DNA of 49,592 nucleotides. It comes from Trichosphaerium sp. ATCC 40318 (taxonomy: Eukaryota; Discosea; Flabellinia; Trichosidae). This document shows positions 34,301 through 47,447 of this stretch, piece by piece. The notes below the pieces were generated by a model. The model was not told the DNA's origin. It saw nothing but the letters and a program-made list of their open reading frames with translations, and ran no database searches. The position numbers and the translations under genes are program-made. The stretch covers positions 1 to 49,592 of the forward strand of contig JALMLS010000269.1 in NCBI GenBank assembly GCA_038496445.1. Reading direction: 5' to 3'. Every line of letters starts with the position of its first letter. Within the stretch, counting starts at the first letter, position 1.

Positions 34301-36808
34301 ATGTTTATTTACTATCATTTGAGATTTTGACTATATGTCAATGTTAATGTTGAAATTAATCAAACCTAATGCAAATAATATTGATACTATTGATGAAAGT
34401 GAAACCAACAAGAATTCAGGTATTACATTACAAAAAATTTGGTGAAATAATAGCTAACACTGTAAGTAGTAGTAACTCCATGCCAAAGAAAGTGGCAAGA
34501 CTTTATGTTCATTTTAATTAGAGAAGTGGTATCAAATACACCCTCAGCTGTTGAAAAATTCGTAACTTTCTTAAAATACTGTCCAAGTGGTAAACAATGC
34601 CATCCACTGTGGAGATACTGTAAAAAGCACTATTCGCAAAATGTCGACATAGAGGGGAGAAAACAGTTTGAAGAATGGCTTCACCGTTTGGTACACTTTG
34701 CTGAATACCAATACCTTAAACTAACCATTACAACGTTTAGCCAACGCGGTATTATTTCAAACTGGCAATGGAAAAAGGTATTTGTCATTTAATTTGTTCC
34801 GCATGCGATCCCAAAGTTGTACTGTCTCCGGTACGATATCTTCACTGCTAGCATCTACACTACAAACAACATTCTTTTTCTACAGGAATTCTGGAAACAA
34901 GATGGGCAATCAATGCAAGGTATTCTGCATGATATGCCCAATGATGCCTGGGTCAATAACAGTCAAGATGAATCCTTAAAAGAAGAGTGTACTGAAGGTA
35001 AGAAGCGTGGTGATATAATACTAAAAAAAGTTTTCAAAAGGATTAAAAGGTGAAAACGCGTGGAGCCTGAATCCGCGATTGTATTTTGCAAATAATTGGG
35101 ATAGATCTAACACGTGCGTTCAATTACTTTTTATTAGTTCTAATATTACAACAAGAGGCATTGTTGCAAAGGCGACACACTACAAAACACTGAATCTGCT
35201 TGATGACAACGACAAAGTGGCAGTCAGAGAATTCAACATCCTCAAACAGGAGATGTCAAAACTACATGGCTGTGACAATTACGAAATCATTGAAGCGACT
35301 CTCGTTTGTAATGACATCTTGACAGAAAACTTTGGTCGAATCAACGAAATACTGACGCACAGACATCAGTACGGTTGCTCCACACTTCATAGGCATTTCC
35401 GTGATTCTAAACATGCATCTATTAGAGAACTGCCCAAGTTGTTTAAAAAACAAAATTGGCAAACTGATAGTACCTACAAGGAATACAAAGAGACTGTGTA
35501 CCAAAAGTGCAACGCCCTCACTGATTTTAATGATTGTTATACTGAAAAAAAAGATAAGGTAATGTTCTTGGTACTCTTGCACTACAAACATTTTATTTAG
35601 TTACCAGTGATATTGATGGTCCATGGAACAACCGAAGAAGCAGCTAAGAGTATTGCAAAGGCTGGTTTTGGAACTGTGAGTTCTTTAGACGCTGGTTACT
35701 ATGGTCAAGGGATATACTTCACTGTACGTTATTACCCAATTATTGCAGGTGGTCAATATTCATTTTCGCCAATAGAGAAGCATAAAGTATGCCGCTTCAT
35801 ATGATTTATCAGGAAGAACTGCAAAAACACTGGTTTTAAGTCTTGTTACTCCTGGGAACGTTTATCCGGTAAGCAAACAATAATATTGATGTGGATATTC
35901 TTTACTTACTTGATGATAAAAAGCATGATCCCCTTGTATGTAAAAAAACTGATGAGGGTACCAAAACCATGAATGAAAGCTTGCACGGAAGGCCAATAAA
36001 ACCAGGCTACCAAAGTCATTATGCATTGGTAGACCACGCTGGTAAACTTCTGCCAGCAGATAAACTTAAAGATGCAGTATACGATGAGCTGGTAGTGGCA
36101 CAAGGTACAGCAATACAATTGAAAAATGTGATTAAATTCTCAAGCACTATTTTAGATACTCAAGCTGTTGCTCGGTACATCATCAAAGTTACAAACAAAC
36201 ATAAAAAAAAACGTAAAACTTCAAAAACCAAGAAAGGTAATAAAAAGACAAAGAAAGAGAAAGATCAAGCTTCAGAAGTAGATACTGATGGCTCAGCTGG
36301 CGAGCTATCTGATGATGAACTATCTGATTCTGACGACACTTTTATTTCTAACCGGTATAATTTTATAGTATCTTTTAAACTTAAGTTTTGTACTAGAAAA
36401 CTGTGGGCTGCCCATGATGATTCAACTGATGATGAACAACCAAGTTATAATTATGCCAATCTCAAACTAGAATTACAAGAAGCAAACAGCGAGGTAGAGA
36501 AACTGAAGAAGAGCCTGGCTGAACTTCATCGGAATTCACAGAAAATGAATGCAAACAAAGAACAGCACATTACTGAATTGACTGAAAGAATCAAAGACCT
36601 CACAGGAAGCAATAACACCCTAAAGCTAGACAATATCAACCTCACAAGAAGCAACAACACCCTAAATCTAGACAATATCAACCTCAAAGAAAGCGTCAAC
36701 AACCTCTCCGAAGGTGTCCAAGATCTAATGCGAGACAACACTAGCCTAAAGGAGAAGAATGCTATTCAACTGGCAAAAATAGCTCTCTTTGAAAGTACAG
36801 CAAAGTAA
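31321..36808 (+). CDS. Ankyrin-repeat ADP-ribosyltransferase (PARP-like) with C-terminal coiled coil
   Basis: The start at 31321 opens a 31-residue leader (MAESQSDKYQRLDKEEPTNI). Nineteen 33-residue ankyrin repeats follow, one per exon (31458-34274), and then a decayed twentieth (about 34345-34420). A helical region comes next (SAVEKFVTFLKYCPSGKQCH, WQWKKEFWKQDGQSM, YQKCNALTDFNDCY). The ART domain lies at about 35600-36160: LMVHGTTEEAAKSIAKAGFG with the triad His, DAGYYGQGIYFT with the Tyr, LVLSLVTPGNVYP, GYQSHYALVDHAG and VYDELVVAQGTAIQLKNVIK with the Glu. An intact His-Tyr-Glu triad suggests a poly- or oligo-ADP-ribosylating enzyme. A Lys-rich and then acidic segment leads to a coiled coil with repeated SNNTLxLDNINL (36480-36800). 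Stop TAA is at 36806. The architecture recalls tankyrase but has no SAM domain. Several linker exons are approximate. Confidence 0.75.
31458..34274 (+). repeat. Nineteen-unit tandem array: 99-nt ankyrin exon + 52-nt intron (period 151)
   Basis: Exons begin at 31458, 31609, 31760 and so on every 151 nt to 34176. Each is exactly 99 nt. Eighteen introns of 52 nt begin GTAACATGATATGATGAGAT and end CATTCTACTATTTAG, differing by only one or two bases. Introns are phase 1 on both sides of every exon, so adding, losing or skipping a unit keeps the frame. The repeat consensus is ARNGHNEVVSILLKANANVD followed by AVDKYGNTALICA. The intron after the last unit differs, marking the edge of the homogenised block. 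Confidence 0.95.
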
Positions 36809-37111
36809 TTCTAATGCATCTGTTGTAAACAAGCAACATTTATCAATAAACAACCACAGTTTAGTTTTCCTCACAAATTGTACTTTGTTTCAAATCCAAC
36901 ATGTATGTGCACATTTAAAAGTACCAAAATATTTTTTTAACTCAAGTTTTATGAAACAAGAAACACACTCAAGTTCAGTTCTGATTTCCACAACAGATCT
37001 ACATGTCAATGCACGCATTTTGTATTTGAAACTGACAAAAGATGTGTAAACATTCCTCATTGTTGGCTCAAAAAAAACCAGAAAGAAGACCTCAAAAAAC
37101 GCACGTGTGTT
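36809..37111. other. Intergenic region downstream of the ankyrin-ART gene
   Basis: This is AT-rich 3' flank between the ART stop and the inverted repeat. No gene is seen; the short ORFs lack any motif. Confidence 0.5.
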
Positions 37112-37565
37112 TATGAAAACCAGAGTGGAAAAATTATTTTTATCGTCGGATTCTATGCACTGATACATGTTGCATTAGTGTGCAAAGAATCAGCATCAAA
37201 ATCGGTCTGGTAAGCCAAAAATTTTCACTTTTTTGTCAATTTTTTGCTTCAAAAACGGAGGACGTTTACATTTCAAAAAAATTGCAAATACGCGTATTGA
37301 CATGTTGGTGTACTATGTAAAAAATCAGAGCTGAACTTGACCGTGGTTGACATAAATGTTACTTTTCTTATTTTTTTCTGGAAATTTTTTCGTTGATCAA
37401 ACGCAAGGTAAAAGTTCTTCGTTTTTGAAGCAAAAAATTGACAAAAAAGTGAAAATTTTTGGCTTACCAGACCGATTTTGATGCTGATTCTTTGCACACT
37501 AATGCAACATGTATCAGTGCATAGAATCCGACAATAAAAATATTTGCTCCACTCTGGTTTTCATA
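37112..37565. repeat. Large inverted repeat (about 146-nt arms, about 162-nt spacer)
   Basis: The left arm 37112-37257 (starting TATGAAAACCAGAGTGG, ending GCTTCAAAAACG) is the reverse complement of 37420-37565 with about four mismatches. The spacer has no evident gene. No terminal direct duplication is obvious. It could be a foldback/MITE-like element or a hairpin-RNA source. No protein is encoded. Confidence 0.9.
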
Positions 37566-37621
37566 ATGTGTTTTTCTGTAATCAAAAAATCTACAATATA
37601 CTATTTCCTACTTATTAACAC

Positions 37622-38011
37622 ATGTTAGTTCCTCACCACTTGTACTTGGCTCAAAGAATTGTGAACAACTGGATTAAAACAGTAAAAAATTACTTTTGGT
37701 ACAAAGTACTTTACCAGATATACAAAATAAGTAGATGGTGTGAATTAGCGAGCACGCTTATATCAAAAGCCTGTCTATTCCTTGTACACTATCTCGTTAT
37801 TCACCTACTAATTTCGGTTTTGGCTAGCCAACCAATGGCAGATATAGTACATTCTTTCATTCTTTTTGGTTCTCTTTTTCTTATTTATGTACTGCATGTA
37901 CTTCTAAATACAGAGGCTAGTGATGGAGGGGATAACCCTTTGAAGAGTGATTGCGTTATATGGAAGTGTGAAAACGTCAAAGACTACGAACAACAAAGTG
38001 CATCTTTTTGA
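37622..38011 (+). CDS. Hypothetical membrane protein
   Basis: This 129-codon frame has two or three hydrophobic segments (ACLFLVHYLVIHLLISVLA and IVHSFILFGSLFLIYVLHV) after an amphipathic, aromatic/basic N-terminus, with a short polar tail. No family is recognised. It lies just upstream of the IRG-like segment and could belong to the same broken gene, but no GTPase P-loop is visible in it. Confidence 0.33.
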   Translation: MLVPHHLYLAQRIVNNWIKTVKNYFWYKVLYQIYKISRWCELASTLISKACLFLVHYLVIHLLISVLASQPMADIVHSFILFGSLFLIYVLHVLLNTEASDGGDNPLKSDCVIWKCENVKDYEQQSASF

Positions 38012-38118
38012 AACTACCTTCTGGAACACGTTCTTTTTTGCGAACCAGGTTTTTCGCCAGGTTGTCAACATCTTTGTATTGTACTACTAACGGTCTGTTA
38101 TACTAACTTCATAATGTA

Positions 38119-38695
38119 GCGTGATAGACCAGGTAGAACTCCTGAAGATCTCAGAGAAAGCTATCTTCAATCAATCTTGAAGCGGTTTCCAAACTATGTA
38201 TGTTCTATTTAGTAACACCATTCTTACTTTGTAATTTATAGCCATATGCAGTTCCAGAGAGGTTCTTTGTAATCTCAGCTTGGCTTGAAAATAGCACAAA
38301 ATACGATTTTCCAAGGTTGGAACTAGCTATCATTAATTACGCACCAGCTGTACGAAAAAAACTTGTGACAAAGTTTTAATAGAGCGATTTTATACGCAAT
38401 ACAAGGTTGCTCTCCAGAAGCTATTAACTTAAAAGCTAAACTATGTTATGACAGGCTACCAATATACGTGCTAATGTCTGGTTTGACTAGCGCAGGTTCT
38501 TCTGCTATACCTTTGACATCCTTTTTGACTATACCCGCCAGTGTAGCTGAAGACAGTGCATTCCAGATTATGTCTAAAATGGTGCTATCATTTCTACCCA
38601 TCATTGGACCTGTATTATCTGGATCAATGAGCGCCTCAATCACATACTTTGCGGGAAGCACATACATCACGCAATGTATTGAGCTTTGCAAATAG
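38119..38695 (+). pseudogene. Possible remnant of an IRG (immunity-related GTPase)-like protein, C-terminal half
   Basis: After a TAG acceptor at 38118 the frame reads RDRPGRTPEDLRESYLQSIL, then (after an intron) FFVISAWLENSTKYDFPRLE and APAVRKKLVTKF. This resembles the IRG region after the G domain, with its FLVSN...YDFPxL and KR motifs. Tandem stops TAA-TAG occur at about 38379-38384. Coding resumes in another frame with AILYAIQGCSPEAINLKAKL, then IPLTSFLTIPASVAEDSAFQ and FLPIIGPVLSGSMSASITYF, ending at 38695. I see no upstream P-loop or G3/G4 motif. Stops, frameshift and missing G domain point to a broken copy. Family assignment is tentative. Confidence 0.4.
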
Positions 38696-39485
38696 ATGAG
38701 AAGATTGAGAATGCAAAGAGAAAAAATATGTAGAAAAGTTGCTTAAATAAACTTCATTTTGTATTGTTATTATTTTCAGGTTCCGTGCCTTTAGTAGCAG
38801 GTTGTAACAGAAGATGGCTTATCATCGTACAACAACTATGTTAACAATGGAGGAATACTTAAGCGATTGTTCATTGCTGTTTACAAAGCGAGCGTGAATA
38901 GAAACGCATTGAGCGTTAAGATACTGGTTTATTTTTGTGTGCAGTACTCAAGATTGATAAAGCTAAGTTGACCGTCAATTGTTATTTCTTTCAGATTCAA
39001 TACCATTGACCCTAGTATTTTTAGGCCTCTTGATGTTGCAAACAAAAAGCCTTCGTCGAGTGTATAAGCATTTGATGATCACTCGCAACCGGGAGGGGGT
39101 AATAAAAGGATCTACGGCCAGGGATAGACATCAAACAGTCCGTTTCTCACCTACCTTTTACAAACCATGAAACTCCAAGGAGAAGTTGCAATGGTCGAAA
39201 AAGTTTGACCCGCCACGTGGAAATTATGTAGCAGTTCCGAAGTTTCTGTACTTTCGAAACTTTCTTGGTATAATTCTCAAAAGCACAGCTGTGTGTAAGT
39301 GCGGTGTTTGTACATATTACGTCTATAAACGATGCTTGTCTTTGCCAAATCATTGTCCTTCTAGTTCTGAAGATGTACCAGTCTTCGACTTTCCAAAGAC
39401 AAAGCAAACAGCAGGTATTGTGATGTTTTAACAAATGGAAAAAAACTGCTGTAGGCATAAAAACTGTGTTACTGTAACAAATCAG
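38696..39485. other. Region with no recognised gene
   Basis: Short open frames occur, such as 38812 (MAYHRTTTMLTMEEYLSDCS) and 39186-39431, which is Cys-containing (VCKCGVCTYYVYKRC). None has a recognised family or convincing splice partners. Confidence 0.4.
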
Positions 39486-41290
39486 TAACAACACAACACC
39501 AGAACCGTAATACAAATAACAATAACTTACCCGAAAAATATCACCTGTCAAGTGACACCAACTTAATACTGCTTTGTGATAACCTCAAGAGTGACAACAT
39601 GTCATGACAGACTCACAGAGTGACAAAAAAACCCAATATCTAAGTTAAGAACCAAACCCTCTCTATCGTTAGAATGTTCGTGTAATTGAACTTGTGATTG
39701 CTTTCGCAGGTTTGTATTGGTAGGTGCATAAATAGCTAACCAATCATAGCAACAAATGGCCATGCTGAATCTATAACAAAGTTAATCGAATCCAATGGCA
39801 ATATTGATGTGTTAATGGTAATCAAAGCCAGATCGGAGATAGACCACGCATAGACATCGCTTGTATATTCATACATGAGAATAAACATACTTGATTTTAA
39901 GGATGCAATCAGCGTCAAACTGAAATACATACCGGTTGATTCTAAAGCACCAGCACTCTGTAAAACAGTACTAACTATAGAATCAGAAAAAGAAAGTACA
40001 AGTGTACTATCACCCACGTTCAAAATACTCTCCAAGGCTGTGAGGACATCACGAATAAAGGCAAACTTGTAAATTGGTTCGATATACTTATATGCATCAG
40101 CCAATACACGATCAAAACCCCGTAACATATCACACAATCCACAAAGCACACGAATGATACCACTTTTTACAAACATGCTAAAACTACAATTCAGTAAGCA
40201 CCTTTGTAGATGTTAAGCTAATACGTACTCCACTGTACATGCTACACCTTGGGCCATATAGCTAACAACTTTAACTAGTTTAACTCTAGTAACTTCATCA
40301 CCTAACGCCCAATTAAGTTACTAAACCTTAGGTAAGAAACGCACGTCTTTGAAATAGTGCGATTATACTGTTAACAGACTTGAATAAACTGTGGCTACAA
40401 ATAGTATTAGTAAGGTAAGATTAAAATTGGTCTTCATACAAGACATTCTCCTCGCATTTGTACCAATAGAATAATAAGGTCACAACTGCTTAGTTGGATA
40501 TCTTCACAAAAAAGCTATCCAACATTGATGCTTTTAATGTAGCTGGAGATACAGGTTTGATACGTGCAGGTATTGAGCAATACAAGTCGCTCACACTATT
40601 ATTTAGCACGATATGGACAAAATTGTATCATTTCTAATCGATCTGTTGATAAACATGGAAATACAGGTTTAATTTGTGCAGGTAACAGATAGATGAGATA
40701 AACATGTACATATCTCATTCTACTATTTAGCACAAGAAGGACACAATGAAGGTGTATCAATGCTAATTAATGCCAACGCCAATATTTATACTGTTGATAA
40801 ATCAAAGTGGAAACACACCTTTGGTTAATGCAGGTAATATCACCGTATCACATTAGATATTGAGTCATCAATTTGACGGTCTCTAGTTGTATTAGATCAA
40901 TAACCTAGCATTTTTCGGATTTAACAAAGTTGTATCAACGCTAAACTAAATGTTGATGCACATGGAAACACAGCTTTGCTTAATGCCGGTAGTATCATAC
41001 ATTAAATACAACATGAGAGCTCACACTACTATTTTTTTTTTAGTATTAAACGGTGACAACCAAATTGAAATTGTATCCATGTTAATCCATGTCAATGCCA
41101 ATATTGAGGCTGTGAATGTATGTGGAAAAACAGATTTGATTTGGACAGGTAATATCACAACAAGGTAAAATACATGTTATTCACGTTACTATTTAGCACA
41201 AATGGGATTCAATAAAATCGATCAATTTTAGTCAAAGCCAATGCCGATATTGACGCTGTTGATAAAGCTGGAAACACAGAGCACAGGACC
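39486..41290 (+). pseudogene. Decayed second copy of the ankyrin gene
   Basis: The stretch 39486-39720 parallels 31212-31440, including the shared ACACCAACTTAATACTGCTTTGTGATAA and the leader ATG. The copy reads MTDSQSDKKTQYLS and hits a stop at 39646-39648. Decayed ankyrin exons follow at about 39750-39815, 40490-40566, 40608-40680, 40731-40833, 40925-40988, 41042-41147 and 41197-41280. Several carry deletions, stops or frameshifts. One intron (about 40681-40729) still matches the active array's 52-nt intron. No ART exons follow. A foreign minus-strand ARM fragment lies at 40003-40310. Confidence 0.8.
40003..40310 (-). pseudogene. Fragment related to the ARM gene at 21763-27123, intron retained
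   Basis: On the minus strand, LGDEVTRVKLVKVVSYMAQG (from about 40305) matches DDEVTRAKLVKVLKFVTRGT of the ARM gene. After an intron beginning GTACGT, SGIIRVLCGLCDMLRGFDRV and FAFIRDVLTALESILNVGD match KDIIRILCRLFNHFKSYDSV and FEFIRDTLTALENILNIGE. The intron lies at the matching position, so this is a DNA-level duplicate and not a retrocopy. A weak kinase-like segment (EYTSDVYAWSI) follows at about 39865. No complete gene remains. Confidence 0.8.
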
Positions 41291-43592
41291 TTCACATTTT
41301 TAACTGTCTAGACGGAACTTACAAGAACTAGCGAAAGTGACAAGATCTGGCACTGCTTATTTTTGTTTAATTAATAGCACGACCCAATTTTTTGAATTAA
41401 AAGAATCTGTGGCAATAAAACGGGAGATTCAGATTATGTACTGTATCTCTATCTCAATAGCCTCGAGTTCAGAACCGTTTGAGTCAGCATACTGTCTTAT
41501 ATATCATCCAACAACTGCGCCAGTAGTTACTCTGTCTTTAACACTGCCGTCGGTGGTAAGTACTGAGACTCCTGTGAGGTTGTGTTCCAGAGATGTACTC
41601 CAACTTTAGCTCTTGGGGTGTTTTAGACGTCTATAGAAATAATATTTCTCTGTCTGGACCCTTGTACTATTAGTATTCACGATGACTCCAACGCGAACTC
41701 CAATAGCATCCAATAAGGAATATACTATTCACAGGCGCTGTAAAATCACGTGGAGACCAAAAGCCCTTCTGTTGTGAATGAATAGGCACATTCACCAGTA
41801 TTCAATATTCATGCCTAAGCTTGGGTTCGCACTAAAAGGGCAATTCTTTGGCGGCTTTAAAAAAGGTTTTTATTTACAAGGGAGTATAACAGTGGGTACA
41901 CTAGCAACCGCCACGAAGTTGAAGTACGAGATGGAGAGTGGAATCCAGAAGTTTCACTTGCTCAAAAACCAAAAACCGCACTTTAAGCTTGTACAAGATC
42001 GTTGTCTACATAAAAGGCTATTTAGGTAACCTAACAACGTGATTCTAGTACTTTACCTTACCAGCAGCGTCTAAACCCAATAACAGTATTCTGGACCTGG
42101 TTTGGACGCCCCAACAGTTTTCCTAACGCGCTCCCCATTGATAGAACTTGTGTCAAAAGTTATGGCACGTCGTATGATAGCATTAAGAAAGAGTAAACCT
42201 CTTACTGAACGATCAATTTACTTCAGAATGTCCGGTCAAACTTCACATGCATACGCTTTTTCACGTATAGCAGATGGACGTGAGATCTTATCCATGATTA
42301 TTCTGGAGAACGGAGTCTAGCTTTCAAAGAAAAGACGACGTAGGTGCCACTGCCAAATGTGTTTTAAAAAAAACAGTGCAAAAACTTTGTTTTGGCATCG
42401 CTGCACGTAGGTGATGCTACGGTAGCAGTATTTTGAGTGTTTGCAACAAAGAGAGCAAGGATAACAATACAGACTATACAGTCACGTCACAGTCAATGTA
42501 AACAATACAGCTTTTGATCTCTGTGCAACTCAAGTCTAACTACCTTGTTTGTCCAAGTTTAAACGGCACACATCATCTGTATTATGATAATACCTAATGT
42601 AACGTGCGTACCTGCAACTGAACGAAACCTAGCATAAAGATAAAAGTCTTCCAAAAAAAAAAACTACCGTTAAAGAAAAGTCATGACTATGCTTCTTGTG
42701 GAGGAAGACCTAAGCTGCAACAACATAGGAGTATTAGCTTGAACTTTGTTTGGCTTTTATTGTAGAGGTATCCCATTCGTAGGTGATAAGGGTTTACTGT
42801 TACCTTGTGCAGCTCCGTTGTGGTTTTTGGTCTTTTCTCCATCGCCCATACTCTACCTGGCGTCTATACAACAAAGGTAACGTTAATTTAATTTCTTGCG
42901 CAACTTCTTATCTTTTTCAGTAGCACACTCTAACTAGACAGCACCGAGGGATCCTTCTTTAAAACTCTCACTCAAAACCACTTGTTATTTTGTCCCATTT
43001 TGTTTTAAGGTTACAACGCTCACGGTGCACGCATATACAGTGTTGAGATTGCGTTTAATGTTATTGCAGAACTAGTTGTTTTTTTTTTGTGTCTAATAGT
43101 CACACGCGCGTGCTGAGGTTGCTACGGTGTTAGTTGAGCAAAAAAAAAAAAGCGAAAGGGCGTTTTGTCGCAAGTCGTTGCTTTACACATGCAACTGGGC
43201 ACGTAGCAGAAATCAACTGTGGTATTACTTCATTCAGGCATTAGCTTGTTTCACTGTTGGCTTTATTTATGTCTATACGCATACCACGGTATAAAAACCA
43301 AGTGTAAACGCAAATAATGTAAGGTTTCAAGATATCTGTTTGTAAAGGTTTTTTACACCTTCCGTTTAGTGGCCATTGACGTATGATTCGCTTACTAGGA
43401 CTAACTGATCAGATAAGTAGTCGTGTCATACCTCCCAATGTGGCCTTTTGAAGATATTCAGTTAGCGAAGACTCAAAGCGCGTTCACCTGTTACATGGTT
43501 CAACAACAAATCAATTTATCTACGTATCACGTCTCCTGAGCTTGATCTTAAATAGTTTGCCACTTAAGCGAAACTCTCACTATAATTGCACA
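41291..43592. other. 2.3-kb region with weak ORFs only
   Basis: Plus-strand frames at 41337-41609, 41778-42029 and 42102-42320 (the last containing MARRMIALRKSKPLTERSIY) have no recognised family. I could not connect them by splicing without meeting stops. The rest, 42321-43592, is non-coding in appearance, with T-runs and A-runs. Nothing further can be supported. Confidence 0.4.
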
Positions 43593-43859
43593 ATGAGCAC
43601 GGCAGCACCTCCTCGCAGTAATAGGGCTGCGTCACAGAGTTTAAAAACACGCATTGGGTTATTCGCTGTCAAATTAAAAGAGTTTGACAAAGAGTACTGC
43701 AATACGCGCACAGAGTTCGATGAAGAGCAGGCGGACAGCCGTAAAGAGTTTGAAGAGCGCTATAAAAAAATAGACGCTAAACGCCAGGCACGTTTCAAAA
43801 AGAAAGCGGGTTCTTTATGCGGAAACCTTCTGCTCCTTGCGACCGTAGGGCTGCGTTAA
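43593..43859 (+). CDS. Hypothetical small charged coiled-coil protein
   Basis: The likely start is 43593 (MSTAAPPRSNRAASQSLKTR). The 88-residue product is mostly charged helix (FDEEQADSRKEFEERYKKID) with a short hydrophobic end (LCGNLLLLATVGLR). No family is recognised. The stop region is part of a 60-nt direct repeat (43821-43880 and 43919-43978) shared with the next ORF's leader. Confidence 0.4.
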   Translation: MSTAAPPRSNRAASQSLKTRIGLFAVKLKEFDKEYCNTRTEFDEEQADSRKEFEERYKKIDAKRQARFKKKAGSLCGNLLLLATVGLR

Positions 43860-43965
43860 AGGGCGAGTTGAAGTTGAAAGCGTTTTGTTACTCTAAACTT
43901 GTTTAAAACTGCGTTTGTGGAAACCATCTGCTTTCTTGCGACCGTAGGGCCGCGTTAAGGGCGAG

Positions 43966-44259
43966 TTGATGTCGAAAACTGTCGTTGGTATCAAGTTGGC
44001 AAATCTTTCTTTATTTTTGGTTTTAATCACTAACAGCGTGTGCCAGGCTGCTACTATGGAGATTTTACGCGGTTTAATAACCCAAAACGATGATTTAAAA
44101 GGTATAAAAAGAAAATACGACCAAGCTATGGTTGAGAACGCTCAACTCAAGAGAGAACTGCAAGTACTTAAAAAATTCAAGAGAACAGTTTCTGGAGCAC
44201 TTGATGAAGCAAATGAACAATCAGAAGACGCTGATGTCGTTCTCCTACAGAAGATATAA
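43966..44259 (+). CDS. Hypothetical small coiled-coil protein
   Basis: This 97-codon frame has two possible starts. From 43966/43969 the first 30 residues look like a signal peptide (IKLANLSLFLVLITNSVCQA). From 44056 (MEILRGLITQNDDLKGIKRK) the product is a 67-residue helix with heptads (LKGIKRKYDQAMVENAQLKR). The upstream stretch GTATCAAG...CACTAACAG could instead be a short intron, favouring 44056. No family is recognised. Confidence 0.38.
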   Translation: MMSKTVVGIKLANLSLFLVLITNSVCQAATMEILRGLITQNDDLKGIKRKYDQAMVENAQLKRELQVLKKFKRTVSGALDEANEQSEDADVVLLQKI

Positions 44260-44865
44260 AGGCAAAAATTACGTTCTCCAAAGTGACATCTTTTTTCGAA
44301 GCAGTTTCACGGACATGAACAGCTAGAGAGCTTCCTTCCTTCCGTAATCAACGGGTTTTGATTGCATTCACGCGTCAGGGCGGCATAGCGAACCTGGAAC
44401 GATTCGAAAGTGAAGGGAAAAAAAAACAACCTTTCATGTGGCGAAGAGCGTTATGCAACTTTGCAAAAAGATCTAGTAATTGTGGTGATATTGTAATCAA
44501 CCACATTTCACTATGACAATGAAAACAATAAAAAAAACGATCAGATTTTTTTCGAAATTTGATTCTTCTCAATCCATCACCAAGACTTTGTCTTTTTCTT
44601 CATATACAAGTCTTTTAATAATTTGCCATTTATTGGTTACAAAAAATCCAAATCGCAGTCTACTACTAAGAGAGACAGTACTGAATAACAATCGCAATGT
44701 ATGAATCCAAATCCAAACGTTTGAACATAAAAAAATGCGAACACCACACTTCTTTTAAAAGAGAGACCATTAAAAAAAAGTTGGTTCATCAAGGAAGGTG
44801 GTATTAAATCAATAGCAGCCCAAACATTTAGTTCTTTTTTTTTTGTTTGTTTTTTTGAAATTTGT
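44260..44865. other. Intergenic region
   Basis: This AT-rich stretch with several A and T runs leads into the 3' flank of the malate dehydrogenase gene. No gene is seen. Confidence 0.5.
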
Positions 44866-47323
<2,458 letters not shown>

Positions 47324-47447
47324 TGTGGTATTGTTTAGCTCTGGAAAGAAGATTCAAACGCTGCTTAAACGCACTTTTGTTAGACTTATGCCAAAAAGCT
47401 AACCGTTTGTTGTTTACACAACTGCCGTAACTGTATAACATAAGCAT

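Noticed and set aside
38446-38691. Minus-strand ORF opposite the IRG-like segment
   Set aside because: Its plus-strand counterpart carries the family-like motifs; the minus reading has none.
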